Positions 36,628 through 47,155 of a DNA stretch of 64,000 nt are shown one piece after another. The notes under the pieces were generated by a model. The model saw only the letters and a list, made by a program, of their open reading frames with translations. It made no database searches and had not been told where the DNA came from. The stretch's first letter is position 1, and each line of letters opens with the position of its first letter. The DNA is from Ancylobacter mangrovi (lineage in GTDB: Bacteria > Pseudomonadota > Alphaproteobacteria > Rhizobiales > Xanthobacteraceae). The stretch spans positions 124,001 through 188,000 of the forward strand of contig NZ_JANTHZ010000005.1 of NCBI RefSeq assembly GCF_024752355.1, read 5' to 3'. A program made the translations under genes and the position numbers.

Positions 36628-37728
36628 ATGAAGAAGCTTCTGTTTGCCGGCATCGCGCTTGGCGCCATGGCGGCGTTGGCCGTACCGGCCTCGGCGCAGG
36701 TCAAGGTCGGCGTCGCCGGCCCCATCACGGGGGCGAACGCAACCTTTGGTGCGCAGCTCAAGAACGGCGCCGAGCAGTGGGCGGCAGACGTCAATGCCGG
36801 CGGCGGCCTGCTCGGCAAGAAGGTCGAGATCGTCATCGGCGACGACGCCTCCAAGCCCGAGCAGGGCATTTCGGTGGCCAACAAGTTTATTGCCGACGGC
36901 GTCAAGTTCGTGCTCGGCCACTTCAACTCGGGCGTGTCGATCCCGGCCTCCGAGCAGTATGACGAAGCCGGCGTGCTGATGATCTCCCCGGCCTCGACCA
37001 ACCCGACCCTGACCGAGCGCGGCCTCGCCGAGGTGTTCCGCACCTGCGGTCGCGACGACCAGCAGGGCGCCATCGCGGCCGAGTACATCCTGAAGAACCT
37101 GAAGGACAAGAAGGTCGCGATCGTCCACGACAAGACCCCGTACGGCAAGGGCCTCGCCGACGAGACCAAGAAGGCGATGAACGCCGGCGGCGTCGAGGAA
37201 GTCGTCTATGAGGGCATCAACCCGGGCGAGAAGGACTATTCGGCCCTCGTCTCGAAGCTGAAGGCCGCGGGCGTCCAGGTCCTCTACTATGGCGGCCTGC
37301 ACACGGAAGCCGGCCTGCTGGTGCGCCAGATGCGCGACCAGGGCATGGACACCGTGCTGTTCTCGGGTGACGGCATCACCGACAAGGAGTTCTGGACCAT
37401 CGCCGGTCCGGGCGCCGCCGGCACGCTCATGACCTTCGGCTCGGATCCGCGCAAGATCCCCTCGGCCGCCAAGGTTGTGGACGAGTTCAAGAAGAACGGC
37501 ATCGATCCGGAAGGTTACGTGCTCTACACCTACGCCGCCGGCCAGGTGCTGCAGCAGTCGGCCGACGCGACCAAGTCGCTCGATCCCGAGAAGATCGCCG
37601 AGTACATGCACTCGGGCAAGGAGTTCGACACCGTTCTGGGCAAGCTCTCCTTCGACAAGAAGGGTGACCGCACCAGCGGCGACTACGTCGTCTACGTCTG
37701 GAAGGACGGCGGCTACTCGGAGCTCTGA
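36628..37728 (+). CDS. livK: Branched-chain amino acid ABC transporter substrate-binding protein
   Basis: A 366-residue periplasmic type-I binding protein. Sec signal KKLLFAGIALGAMAALAVP with cleavage near ASAQ, then VKVGVAGPITGANATFGAQL, the LIVBP start. MISPASTNPTLTERG near residue 110 and the FRTCGRDDQQG segment are family hallmarks (ligand alpha-amino and carboxylate contacts). RBS AGGAGAG before ATG 36628. The 131-bp gap after the DUF6867 gene leaves room for its own promoter, giving the usual higher expression of the binding protein. Ends before a strong terminator at 37766. Confidence 0.96.
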   Translation: MKKLLFAGIALGAMAALAVPASAQVKVGVAGPITGANATFGAQLKNGAEQWAADVNAGGGLLGKKVEIVIGDDASKPEQGISVANKFIADGVKFVLGHFNSGVSIPASEQYDEAGVLMISPASTNPTLTERGLAEVFRTCGRDDQQGAIAAEYILKNLKDKKVAIVHDKTPYGKGLADETKKAMNAGGVEEVVYEGINPGEKDYSALVSKLKAAGVQVLYYGGLHTEAGLLVRQMRDQGMDTVLFSGDGITDKEFWTIAGPGAAGTLMTFGSDPRKIPSAAKVVDEFKKNGIDPEGYVLYTYAAGQVLQQSADATKSLDPEKIAEYMHSGKEFDTVLGKLSFDKKGDRTSGDYVVYVWKDGGYSEL

Positions 37729-37765
37729 GCGCGCGCGCCGACCGGGCGCCAGCGTCTGAACGAGG

Positions 37766-37795
37766 AAACCCGCCGGAGCGATCCGGCGGGTTTTC
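37766..37795 (+). terminator. Rho-independent terminator of the liv operon
   Basis: 12-bp stem AAACCCGCCGGA / TCCGGCGGGTTT with a GCGA loop, followed by TTTCTT, 37 bp after the livK stop. Confidence 0.92.
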
Positions 37796-37856
37796 TTATG
37801 GGTGACTTGTCGGGCGATTTGCGGAAACCTGCCGCGCCGTGCCGCAGGATTCCGAA

Positions 37857-38369
37857 ATGCCGATGCCTCCCGATATCCGCCTCGCCACTGCCCGTCCCGA
37901 CGATGCCGAGGCCATCCTCGCGGTGCACCGCGCCGCCATAAGGGGCACGGCGGCGGATTTCTATCCGCCCGAGATCATCGAGGCCTGGGCTCCGCTCCCG
38001 ATCCGGCACGCGCATGTGGAGGCCCTCGCCCTGCGCATCGAGAACGGGATCGAGGAAGCGGTCGTGGCGCGGGCGCGCGGGGTGGGGATCGTCGGCTTCG
38101 GCTCGTTCGTCCCGGACCGGCGCGAATTGCGCGCGGTCTATGTGCACCCCGACTATGGCCGCAAGGGCATCGGCGCCGCCATGCTCGCGGCGCTGGAGCG
38201 CCGAGCCCGCAGATACGGCCTTCGCGAGCTGGTGATGGATGCGAGCCTCAATGCGGAGGCGTTCTACCGCAGCCACGGCTTCGCGGTCGAGCGGACCGGC
38301 GAGCACGTGCTGGGCGGCGGGTTGCGCATGGCGTGCATCCGCATGCGCAAGCCGCTCGGCGGGCACTGA
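37857..38369 (+). CDS. GNAT-family N-acetyltransferase
   Basis: A 170-residue acetyltransferase. The acetyl-CoA binding motif A is VYVHPDYGRKGIGAAMLAAL near residue 90-110; a conserved ASLNAEAFYRSHGFAVER (motif B) follows near 125-145. Substrate unknown. ATG 37857 was chosen; a GTG at 37839 would add six residues. Convergent with ccdA (20 bp between the stops). Confidence 0.88.
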   Translation: MPMPPDIRLATARPDDAEAILAVHRAAIRGTAADFYPPEIIEAWAPLPIRHAHVEALALRIENGIEEAVVARARGVGIVGFGSFVPDRRELRAVYVHPDYGRKGIGAAMLAALERRARRYGLRELVMDASLNAEAFYRSHGFAVERTGEHVLGGGLRMACIRMRKPLGGH

Positions 38370-38389
38370 CGGCCGTGCCGACGCGGGTC

Positions 38390-39121
38390 TCAGCCGAAAT
38401 TGGCCAGCCCCGGGAAGGTCTCCAGCATCCAGTAGCTCAGCGTCGACATCCATCCCGACAGGAAGCCGATGCCGGTGAGCACCAGCAGCGCGCCCATCAC
38501 CTTCTCGACCACCGGCAGGTAGCGGCGCGCATGGCCGAGCATGCCGAGCGCCGGCCGCGCCATCGCGGCGACGAGGATGAACGGCACGCCGAGCCCGGCC
38601 GAGTAGATCGCCAGCAATCCGGCGCCGTGGGTCAATGTCTGCTCGCTCGCGGCGACCGCGAGGATCGCGGCCAGCACCGGGCCGATGCAGGGGGTCCAGC
38701 CGAAGGCGAAGGCGAGGCCCATCACATAGGCGCCGGCGAGCGTGGTGGGCGCGTCGACATGCACCCGCTTGGTCTGCGTCAGCCAGCCGAACCGCAACAC
38801 GCCGAGGAAGTGCAGCCCCATCGCCAGGATGGCGACGCCTGCCACGATCGCCAGTTCCTGCGAATACAGCCGCAGATAGCCCCCGATCACCGAGGCGCCC
38901 GCGCCCAGCGCGACGAAGACGGTGGAGAAGCCGGCCACGAACAGCAGCGCCGCGCCGAGCGTGCGCCGCGCGGCGGCATCGGTCGGGGCCTTGTGCGTGA
39001 TCTGGTCGAGGCTGGTGCCGGCGAGATAGCACAGATAGGGCGGGACCAGCGGCAGGACGCAGGGAGAGGCGAAGCTGGCGATTCCGGCCACGAAGGCGGC
39101 CGGGAGCGTGACGTCGGCCAT
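38390..39121 (-). CDS. ccdA: Cytochrome c biogenesis protein CcdA
   Basis: A 243-residue inner-membrane protein with about six helices that moves reducing equivalents from cytoplasmic thioredoxin to periplasmic thiol proteins. The two reactive-Cys segments are FASPCVLPLVPPYLCYLAG near residue 20 and FGWTPCIGPVLAAI near 140. ATG 39121 gives the conserved start MADVTLPAAFVAG; the open frame continues upstream to 39538 without similarity. No thioredoxin partner is adjacent. Confidence 0.94.
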   Translation of the reverse strand: MADVTLPAAFVAGIASFASPCVLPLVPPYLCYLAGTSLDQITHKAPTDAAARRTLGAALLFVAGFSTVFVALGAGASVIGGYLRLYSQELAIVAGVAILAMGLHFLGVLRFGWLTQTKRVHVDAPTTLAGAYVMGLAFAFGWTPCIGPVLAAILAVAASEQTLTHGAGLLAIYSAGLGVPFILVAAMARPALGMLGHARRYLPVVEKVMGALLVLTGIGFLSGWMSTLSYWMLETFPGLANFG

Positions 39122-39349
39122 GAAACTGGACAACCTTGCATCGTTCCGAGAGCTTCCCAATGCACGCCCGCCGGAGGTTATGCAATGCGGCGGGTTGGAG
39201 CACGGGCCGCGGGACTTGAACCCGGACCGCGCCCGGCACAAGCTGCAAGCCGTTGAATCGGCGCCCTTTCCAGGCGTCGGGGCCGGCGGGCCGGATCGCG
39301 GGGAAGCGCGCCTCTCGCCATGATGTGATGCCGGGATACGGAGATTTCC

Positions 39350-40357
39350 ATGCGCAACCTGATCACCGACGTCGCCGGCCTGAAGGTGGGCAACGCCACC
39401 GACCTCGCCCTCGCCTCCGGCGTGACGGCGATCGTGTTCGACGAGCCGACCGTCGCCTCGGTGGACGTGCGCGGCGGCGGTCCCGGCACCCGCGAGACCG
39501 ACCTGCTCGCGCCCGACGAGACCGTGGGCGCCATCCACGCGCTGTGCCTCTCGGGCGGCTCAGCCTTCGGGCTCGATTCCGCCGCGGGCGTGATGGCGGC
39601 GCTGGCCGAGCGCGGCATCGGCTTTCCGGTCGGCGATGCGCGGGTGCCGATCGTGCCCGGCGCGGTGCTGTTCGACCTGATCAATGGCGGCGACAAGGAG
39701 TGGGGCCGCTTCCCGCCCTATCGCGAGCTCGGCTACGCCGCTGCCAACGCGGCCGCGATCGATTTCGCGCTCGGCACGGCCGGCGCGGGCACCGGCGCGA
39801 CGACGGCGACGCTCAAGGGCGGGCTCGGCTCGGCCTCCATGGTCGCGGCCTCCGGCCACGTGGTCGGCGCGCTGGTGGCGGTGAACGCGTGCGGCGCCAC
39901 GAATGTCGGCGAGGGCCCGCATTTCTGGGCCGCGCCGTTCGAGCGGGAGGCCGAGTTCGGCGGCCTCGGCCTGCCGAGCCCCCTGCCCGACCTGCCCTCG
40001 CGCCCGGCGCTGAAGGGCCTGCCCCCGGAGGTCGAGCCGGCCATCGCCAACACCACCATCGCGGTGGTGGCGACCGATGCCGTGCTGACCAAGGCCCAGT
40101 GCAAGCGCCTCGCCGTCATGGCCCATGACGGCTATGCCCGCGCCATCTGGCCGGTCCACACCCCGCTCGACGGCGACACCATCTTCGCGGCGGCGACCGG
40201 CAAGCACGCGCTGGCCGATCCGGTGTTCGACCTCGCGCTCATCGGCTCGGCGGTGGTGGCGACGCTCGCCCGCGCCTGCGCCCGCGCCGTCTACGAGGCG
40301 ACCGCCCTGCCGCAGCCCGGCACCCTGCCGAGCTGGCGCGCGCGCTGGGACGGCTGA
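39350..40357 (+). CDS. P1 family peptidase (DmpA/BapA-like aminopeptidase)
   Basis: A 335-residue self-processing N-terminal-nucleophile-type peptidase (peptidase family S58). Conserved stretches are RGGGPGTRETDLL near residue 43-55, HALCLSGGSAFGLDSAAGVM near 64-83, GTAGAGTGATTATLKGGLGSAS near 143-164 (region of autocleavage and nucleophile Ser), and NTTIAVVATDAVLTKAQ near 233. Members act as D-aminopeptidases or beta-aminopeptidases; specificity here is unknown. No signal peptide, so cytoplasmic. RBS ACGGAG upstream of ATG 39350. Upstream of a betaine-type ABC operon but separated by 139 bp. Confidence 0.9.
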   Translation: MRNLITDVAGLKVGNATDLALASGVTAIVFDEPTVASVDVRGGGPGTRETDLLAPDETVGAIHALCLSGGSAFGLDSAAGVMAALAERGIGFPVGDARVPIVPGAVLFDLINGGDKEWGRFPPYRELGYAAANAAAIDFALGTAGAGTGATTATLKGGLGSASMVAASGHVVGALVAVNACGATNVGEGPHFWAAPFEREAEFGGLGLPSPLPDLPSRPALKGLPPEVEPAIANTTIAVVATDAVLTKAQCKRLAVMAHDGYARAIWPVHTPLDGDTIFAAATGKHALADPVFDLALIGSAVVATLARACARAVYEATALPQPGTLPSWRARWDG

Positions 40358-40496
40358 AGGGCCCGCTTATTGCGGGGAACGCAACAGAAGTGACCTTTCG
40401 TCATAGAAGTGTCGTTTCCGCAGCCCTGCTTGTCGCATCGGTCCAATCTGCATAGCAGCCATGCGCCCGACACTTCCCTCAATCAGAGGGGAGCGC

Positions 40497-41708
40497 ATGA
40501 GCCAGAACCGGCCACGCATCAGGGTTCGCGGCCTGACCAAGATCTTCGGCGACGACGCCGGGCCCGCGCTGTCGCTGCTGCAGGCCGGGCGCGACCGCAA
40601 TGAGGTGCTCAAGGCCACCGGCGCGGTGGTCGGGCTGCAGGACGTCTCCTTCGACATCGCCGAGGGCGAGATCCTCGTCGTCATGGGCCTCTCGGGCTCG
40701 GGCAAGTCGACCTGCCTTCGCTGCATCAACCGGCTGATCGAGCCGACCGCCGGCCAGGTGATGGTCGACGATGTCGACGTGACGACGCTGGGCGAGCGGG
40801 AGCTGCTGGCGTTCCGGCGCACCCGCTTCGGCATGGTGTTCCAGCAATTCGCGCTGTTCCCCCATCGCACCATCCAGCGCAACGTCGAATACGGGCTCGA
40901 GGTGCAGGGCGTGCCGGTCGCGCAGCGGCGCGAGCGCGCCCTCGCCGCCATCGAGACGGTCGGGCTCGCGGGATGGGACCAGCATTATCCCGCCCAGCTC
41001 TCCGGCGGCATGCAGCAGCGCGCCGGGCTCGCCCGCGCCCTCGCCCTCGACCCCGACATCCTGCTGATGGACGAGGCCTTCAGCGCCCTCGACCCGCTGA
41101 TCCGGCGCGATATGCAGCAGGAGCTTGTAGCGCTGCAGCGCCGGCTGAAGAAGACCATCGTCTTCGTCAGCCACGACCTCGATGAGGCGATCGCGCTGGG
41201 CGGGCGCATCGTGCTGATGAAGGACGGGCGCGTGGTCCAGGAGGGCACCGCCGCCGATTTCCTCGCCGCCCCGGCGGACGAGTATGTGCGCCGCTTCGTC
41301 GAACATATCGACGTGCTCGGCGTGGTGACGGCGGGCGACGCGATGCGCGCCCCGGCGGCGGTGAAGCCCTGGTTCAGCACCGCCGCGGCGGCGCTCGCCA
41401 GCCTCACCCAGTCGGGCGAGCCGGTCGTCACCGTGGTCTGCCAGGAGGGCCGCTTCCAGGGCACGGTCGACGCCGAGACCCTGAAGGGCGCGGGCGAGAC
41501 CGAGCTGCGCTTCCTGCTCAGCGACAAGGACGCCTGCGTGCCCGAGGGCGCGACGCTCAACGACGCGGTCTCGAAGCTCGCCTCCGGCCGCGGCGAGATC
41601 GCCGTGGTCGGCAGCGGCCGCGAACTGAAGGGCGTCATCGCCAATGCCGACCTCGTCGCCGCGCTGGCGCGCCGGCGGCAGGAAGCCGGCCCGCAGACGG
41701 CGCATTGA
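40497..41708 (+). CDS. Glycine betaine/choline-type ABC transporter ATP-binding protein
   Basis: A 403-residue ProV/OpuAA/ChoV-type ATPase. Walker A GLSGSGKST near residue 67, LSGGMQQRAGLARAL near 165, Walker B ILLMDEAFSALD near 188. An N-terminal LTKIFGDD ... DRNEVLKATGAVVGLQDVSF extension and a C-terminal regulatory CBS-like region (about 280-400) are typical. Start ATG 40497 with RBS GAGGGGAG. First gene of the ATPase-permease-binding-protein operon; 11 bp before the permease. Confidence 0.93.
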   Translation: MSQNRPRIRVRGLTKIFGDDAGPALSLLQAGRDRNEVLKATGAVVGLQDVSFDIAEGEILVVMGLSGSGKSTCLRCINRLIEPTAGQVMVDDVDVTTLGERELLAFRRTRFGMVFQQFALFPHRTIQRNVEYGLEVQGVPVAQRRERALAAIETVGLAGWDQHYPAQLSGGMQQRAGLARALALDPDILLMDEAFSALDPLIRRDMQQELVALQRRLKKTIVFVSHDLDEAIALGGRIVLMKDGRVVQEGTAADFLAAPADEYVRRFVEHIDVLGVVTAGDAMRAPAAVKPWFSTAAAALASLTQSGEPVVTVVCQEGRFQGTVDAETLKGAGETELRFLLSDKDACVPEGATLNDAVSKLASGRGEIAVVGSGRELKGVIANADLVAALARRRQEAGPQTAH

Positions 41709-41719
41709 GGGGACCGGCC

Positions 41720-42574
41720 ATGGCGTTCGAGATTCCGCAGATCCCCCTCGCCGAATGGTGCGACATCGCGCTCGACTGGGCGACCGACCATTTCTCCGGC
41801 GTCACCCGGGCGATGAGCGCGGTGGTCGGCACCGGCATCGAGGCGACCACCGATTTCCTGGTCGGCCTACCGCCCTGGCTCGTGATCGCCGCCTTCGGCC
41901 TGATCGTGTGGCGGCTGACCACGGTGCGGATCGCGCTGTGGTCGGTGCTCGGCTTCCTGTTCCTGTGGAACGTGGAGCTGTGGCGCGCGACCCTGCAATC
42001 TCTGGTGCTGGTGCTGGTCTCGACCCTGTTCGCGCTGGCGATCGGCATCCCGATCGGCATCAGCGCCGCGCTCAGCAAGCGCTTCTGGCGCGTCGCCTCG
42101 CCGGCGCTCGACATGATGCAGACCATGCCGAGCTTCGTCTATCTGATCCCGGCGATCCCGTTCTTCGGCCTCGGCGCGGTGTCGGCGAGCTTCGCCACCA
42201 TCGTCTTCGCCATGCCGCCGACGATCCGGCTCACCGCGCTCGGCATCCTGCAGACGCCGCCCATGCTGGTGGAAGCGGCCGACGCGTTCGGATCCACCAA
42301 ATGGCAGAAGCTGTTCAAGATCCAGCTTCCGCTCGCCATCCCGACCATCATGGCCGGCATCAACCAGACCATCATGCTGGCGCTCTCCATGGTGGTGATC
42401 GCCGCCATGATCGGCGCCGGCGGGCTCGGCGGCGAGGTGTGGAAGGCGATCCAGCGGCTGGAGGCGGGCATGGGCTTCCAGGCCGGCATCGCCATCGTCG
42501 TGCTCGCCGTCATCCTAGACCGCATCACCCAGCACATCGCCCGGCGCCTGCGCACCGACACGGAGCACGGCTGA
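41720..42574 (+). CDS. Glycine betaine/choline-type ABC transporter permease
   Basis: A 284-residue inner-membrane permease (ProW/ChoW/OpuAB type). It has an N-terminal cytoplasmic segment, then about six helices. The LLVLVSTLFALAIGIPIGISAALS segment near residue 95 and the EAA loop (ADAFGSTKWQKLFKIQLPLAIPTI near 190-213) are conserved. ATG 41720; RBS GAGGGGACC. It is followed after 79 bp by the binding-protein gene, as in cho/opu operons. Confidence 0.94.
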   Translation: MAFEIPQIPLAEWCDIALDWATDHFSGVTRAMSAVVGTGIEATTDFLVGLPPWLVIAAFGLIVWRLTTVRIALWSVLGFLFLWNVELWRATLQSLVLVLVSTLFALAIGIPIGISAALSKRFWRVASPALDMMQTMPSFVYLIPAIPFFGLGAVSASFATIVFAMPPTIRLTALGILQTPPMLVEAADAFGSTKWQKLFKIQLPLAIPTIMAGINQTIMLALSMVVIAAMIGAGGLGGEVWKAIQRLEAGMGFQAGIAIVVLAVILDRITQHIARRLRTDTEHG

Positions 42575-42653
42575 ACCGCGTGGCCTGAACGAACCGGCAC
42601 AGAAAGGGCGTCAGCAGCCCTGCCCCGAACCTCTGAGAGTGGAGCCAACCAAC

Positions 42654-43508
42654 ATGTCCATCCTAGGAAAACTCGCCCGCACCGCCGCAGCGGCGGCCAC
42701 CGTCTTCGGCCTAGCCTCGGGCGCGGCCCATGCGGAGAAGAAGGATCTGACCATCGCCTATGTCGAATGGTCGGATGCGGTGGTGGCGACCAACATCGTC
42801 AAGGCCGCTCTCGAGGACAAGGGCTACACGGTGAAGATCGTCCCGCTCTCGGGCGCCGCCATGTGGCAGGCCGTCGCCTCGGGCGAGGCGGACGGCATGG
42901 TCGCCGCCTGGCTGCCGGCGACCCACGCCGCCTACTACAAGAAGCTGAAGGACAAGGTGGTCAATCTCGGCCCGAACGTGACCGGCGCCAAGATCGGCTG
43001 GGCCGTGCCGACCTATGTCGACATCGACTCGATCGAGGACATCAAGGGCAAGGCCGACATGTTCGGCGGCAAGATCATCGGCATCGACCCCGGCGCCGGC
43101 CTGATGAAGGCCTCGGAGACGGCGATCAAGGATTACGACCTGCCGGTGACGCTGGTCGAGGGCTCGGACGCCACCATGGTCGCCGCCCTCAAGGACGCCT
43201 ATTCCAAGAAGCAGCCCATCGTCGTGACGACCTGGACCCCGCACTGGATGTTCGCCACCTGGGACCTGAAGTACCTCAAGGACCCGAAGGGCGTGTTCGG
43301 CGGCGAGGAGACCGTCAACACCGTCGTCTCGACCGGTCTCAAGGACGAGGCGCCGGAGGCCTACAAGATCCTCGACAATTTCAACCTGTCGCTCGCCGAC
43401 GAGCAGGCGGTGATGGTCGAGAACAACAAGCCCGGCACCGATCCGGCGGCCACCGCCCGCGCCTGGGTCGACGCCAACAAGGACAAGGTCGACGCCTGGT
43501 CCAAGTGA
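42654..43508 (+). CDS. Glycine betaine/choline-type substrate-binding protein
   Basis: A 284-residue OpuAC-type periplasmic binding protein. Signal peptide (LARTAAAAATVFGLASGAAH, cleaved near AHA-EK), then DLTIAYVEWSDAVVATN. Aromatic residues expected to make the quaternary-amine cage are seen in VEWSD (Trp), AAWLPATH and TTWTPHWMFATWDL. The trio resembles glycine betaine/proline betaine transporters; choline cannot be excluded. It is followed by a terminator at 43564. Probably osmoprotectant or carbon/nitrogen uptake. Confidence 0.92.
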   Translation: MSILGKLARTAAAAATVFGLASGAAHAEKKDLTIAYVEWSDAVVATNIVKAALEDKGYTVKIVPLSGAAMWQAVASGEADGMVAAWLPATHAAYYKKLKDKVVNLGPNVTGAKIGWAVPTYVDIDSIEDIKGKADMFGGKIIGIDPGAGLMKASETAIKDYDLPVTLVEGSDATMVAALKDAYSKKQPIVVTTWTPHWMFATWDLKYLKDPKGVFGGEETVNTVVSTGLKDEAPEAYKILDNFNLSLADEQAVMVENNKPGTDPAATARAWVDANKDKVDAWSK

Positions 43509-43563
43509 CCTTGGTCTGAATGAGGCCCGCTCGACCGGCCCGCATGGGCCGGCATGAGACGAG

Positions 43564-43597
43564 AACGGCGGCCGGGACATCATCCCGGCCGCCGTTT
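43564..43597 (+). terminator. Terminator of the betaine ABC operon
   Basis: 14-bp stem AACGGCGGCCGGGA / TCCCGGCCGCCGTT with a 5-nt loop then TTTCG, 55 bp after the binding-protein stop. It may also serve the minus-strand gene at 43631. Confidence 0.85.
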
Positions 43598-43630
43598 CGT
43601 ATCGCACGCTTCAGGCGCGACCGCCCCGGA

Positions 43631-44014
43631 TCAGGGGCACGGCTCCCAGAAACCGGTCGTGCGCTGGGGGTTGGTGTAGAACCAGCAATAGTTGGGATGG
43701 GGCGGCGGGCCGGCGAGGCTCGCCGCGGCGACGCCCGTCAGGAACCCGAGCGCGGCGCCCGCGGCCACCGCTCCGCCCGGCGCCCAGTAGCGGCGCGGAT
43801 TGACCACCACCACGCCGCCACCGCGCGGCACGGGGCCGTAATAGCGCCCGGCGCCGTAGTAATGGCCGGGATTGTAAAAGCCGGGCCCGCCCGCACCGAC
43901 ACAGCCGCGCGCCCCGCAGGCGCCGGCGCGCCAGGCATTCGCCTGCGGCATCGCCGCGAACAGGCTGACGGCAGCGACCACGGCGCCCGCCGCCAGATAA
44001 CGTGCACTCTTCAT
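43631..44014 (-). CDS. Secreted Gly/Tyr/Pro-rich hypothetical protein
   Basis: A 127-residue protein with a clear Sec signal (MKSARYLAAGAVVAAVSLFAA, cleavage near ANA-W). The mature part has a Cys pair (GACGARGCVG), a Gly/Tyr/Pro-rich stretch, a second hydrophobic segment (GGAVAAGAALGFLTGVAAASLA) and an aromatic Cys-containing end (NYCWFYTNPQRTTGFWEPC). No recognised family; similar small envelope proteins are common in Hyphomicrobiales. Convergent with the betaine operon, divergent from rpe. Confidence 0.7.
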   Translation of the reverse strand: MKSARYLAAGAVVAAVSLFAAMPQANAWRAGACGARGCVGAGGPGFYNPGHYYGAGRYYGPVPRGGGVVVVNPRRYWAPGGAVAAGAALGFLTGVAAASLAGPPPHPNYCWFYTNPQRTTGFWEPCP

Positions 44015-44183
44015 ACCGGGATCTCCCTCGTCGATCGTTTCGCTCGTGCCGCCGACCGCATCAGCGCGAATCGAAGCCTAGCCGCACATGGTTAACGGAG
44101 CATCCGGGTTCGCCGGGATCGGGGACAATATTGCGGGTGCCCTGCACGCATGCTACGGCCCGCCTCAGCCGGAGGCCTGCCCC

Positions 44184-44870
44184 ATGAACATCCGTCCGCT
44201 CATCATCGCCCCCTCCATCCTCGCCAGCGACTTCGCCCGCTTCGGCGAGGAAGTGCGCGCGGTCGACGCGGCCGGCGCCGACTGGATCCACATCGACATC
44301 ATGGACGGGCATTTCGTGCCCAACATCTCGTTCGGCCCGGACGTGGTGAAGGCGATCCGCCCGCTCACCGCCAAGCCGTTCGACGTGCACCTCATGATCG
44401 AGCCGGCCGATCCCTATCTCGAAGCCTTCGCCAAGGCCGGCGCCGACCACATCAGCGTCCATGTCGAGGCGGGGCCGCACCTGCACCGCTCGCTGCAGGC
44501 GATCCGCGCGCTGGGCAAGAAGGCGGGCGTCGCCATCAACCCGGCGACGCCTCCCGAGACCATCGAATACGTGCTCGACATCATCGACGTGATCATCGTG
44601 ATGACGGTCAATCCCGGCTTCGGCGGCCAGGCCTTCCTCACCCCGGTGATGGACAAGGTGCGGCGCCTCGCCGCGATGGTCGGCGACCGGCCGATCGACA
44701 TCGAGATCGACGGCGGCATCGCCCCCGACACGGCGGGCCTGTGCATGGCCGCCGGCGCCAACGCGCTGGTCGCCGGCTCGGCGGTCTTCAAGGGCGGCCC
44801 CGGCGCCTATGCGGCCAATATCCGCGCCATCCGCGACGCCGCCGCGCGCGAGCGCGGGGAGCTCGTCTGA
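44184..44870 (+). CDS. rpe: Ribulose-phosphate 3-epimerase
   Basis: A 228-residue TIM-barrel enzyme interconverting ribulose-5-phosphate and xylulose-5-phosphate (pentose phosphate/Calvin cycles). Motifs: [13 protein letters not shown] near residue 9, [18 protein letters not shown] near 36-53 (metal His and Asp), [11 protein letters not shown] near 143-153, and [12 protein letters not shown] near 175-186 with the catalytic Asp. ATG 44184, RBS GGAGG. Next gene purB starts 98 bp downstream. Confidence 0.97.
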   Translation: MNIRPLIIAPSILASDFARFGEEVRAVDAAGADWIHIDIMDGHFVPNISFGPDVVKAIRPLTAKPFDVHLMIEPADPYLEAFAKAGADHISVHVEAGPHLHRSLQAIRALGKKAGVAINPATPPETIEYVLDIIDVIIVMTVNPGFGGQAFLTPVMDKVRRLAAMVGDRPIDIEIDGGIAPDTAGLCMAAGANALVAGSAVFKGGPGAYAANIRAIRDAAARERGELV

Positions 44871-44968
44871 ACGGACGGCACGGACCGGCGCCGACGGCGG
44901 GATTTGTCGTGCCCCCGCCTATCTGCTAATGCGCGCCATCCATTGCCCGACTGCCGAAAGAGCCGCCC

Positions 44969-46276
<1,308 letters not shown>

Positions 46277-46291
46277 GAAGGGCGCGCCCGC

Positions 46292-47014
46292 TCAGTGGCG
46301 CGCCGAGCCCGGCCGGTAGACCGGCGGGCGGCCGCCACCGCCGGGAGGTCCGCCGCGGGGGCCGTAGGCCGAGCGCGGCGGCGGGCGGTAGCCGGGCGGC
46401 CGCGGCCCGTAACTCGGCGACCTCGGCCCCGCATATGGCGGACGCGGACCCACGCCCGGACGGTAGCCGGGCTTTGAGCGATAGCCCGGCGGCGGGCGGT
46501 AGGCCGGCCGATTGCCCGGAGGCGGCCGGTAGCCCGGGGGCGGACGGTAGCCCGGAGGGGGCTTGGCACCCGGGGGCGGATTGGGACCCCAATAATTGCG
46601 GCCGTAATAGCGCGGCGGGCCCCAGTAGCCGCCCCAGGGCGCCCAGGTGGCCCCGCCCCAGCCCCAACCCCAGCTGGGGCCGTAGCCATAGCCGAAGCCG
46701 ATATAGTCGTCGTCATAGTCGTCGTAGTAGTCCGGCCGCACGATGATGCGCGCGCCCGAGCCGCCGAAGGCGAGATAGCGCGAACTCGCATAGCCGCCGC
46801 CGACGCGGCACCAGCCGCCGCTGCACGAGCCGGCATCCACCTGCTGGCCCGCCTGCAGCACCCCGACCACCCGGTAGCGGGTGCCGGGGCCGCTTCGCAC
46901 GTTGAGATCGGCCGTGGCGACGGCGGGACGTGCCGCCGCGGCCGCGCTGCCGGCCAAGAGAAGGCCAAGCGCCAGAAACAGCGGTCTGGGCGAAAGGCAG
47001 CCGGGAAGGAACAT
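46292..47014 (-). CDS. Secreted SH3b-domain protein with Pro-Gly-Tyr-Arg repeats
   Basis: A 240-residue exported protein. Signal peptide (PLFLALGLLLAGSAAAAARP) is followed by one bacterial SH3 domain (about 35-88: TADLNVRSGPGTRYRVVGVL, with a CSGGWC pair). After an acidic DDYDDDY patch comes an aromatic Gly/Trp/Tyr-rich stretch. The last 100 residues are low-complexity, built on PPPGYR/GYRP units, and resemble a wall- or matrix-contact tail. ATG 47014 has RBS GGAGAG; upstream frames are not needed. Paralogue of the six-SH3b gene 142 bp further on the same strand. Function unknown; SH3b domains often bind peptidoglycan. Confidence 0.82.
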   Translation of the reverse strand: MFLPGCLSPRPLFLALGLLLAGSAAAAARPAVATADLNVRSGPGTRYRVVGVLQAGQQVDAGSCSGGWCRVGGGYASSRYLAFGGSGARIIVRPDYYDDYDDDYIGFGYGYGPSWGWGWGGATWAPWGGYWGPPRYYGRNYWGPNPPPGAKPPPGYRPPPGYRPPPGNRPAYRPPPGYRSKPGYRPGVGPRPPYAGPRSPSYGPRPPGYRPPPRSAYGPRGGPPGGGGRPPVYRPGSARH

Positions 47015-47155
47015 CGTACTCTCCTCACCACCCCGGGGGCCGAGCCCCGGCGGGCTGCCACGAAAGGCAGCCCCGGCGTTCATGTGAGATAGCAACATGC
47101 AAGCCGGCAATCGGTTGCACCACCTATCCCGCCGGCCGATCCGGTCACGTGATCG

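Noticed and set aside
39185..39260. A tRNA T-arm-like sequence on the minus strand (GGGTTCAAGTCCC near 39210-39225) followed by a CCA-like end.
   Set aside because: No matching acceptor 5' strand, D-arm or good anticodon arm could be found within tRNA distance; the T-stem also has a mismatch. It may be a tRNA fragment or chance, so I do not list a tRNA.
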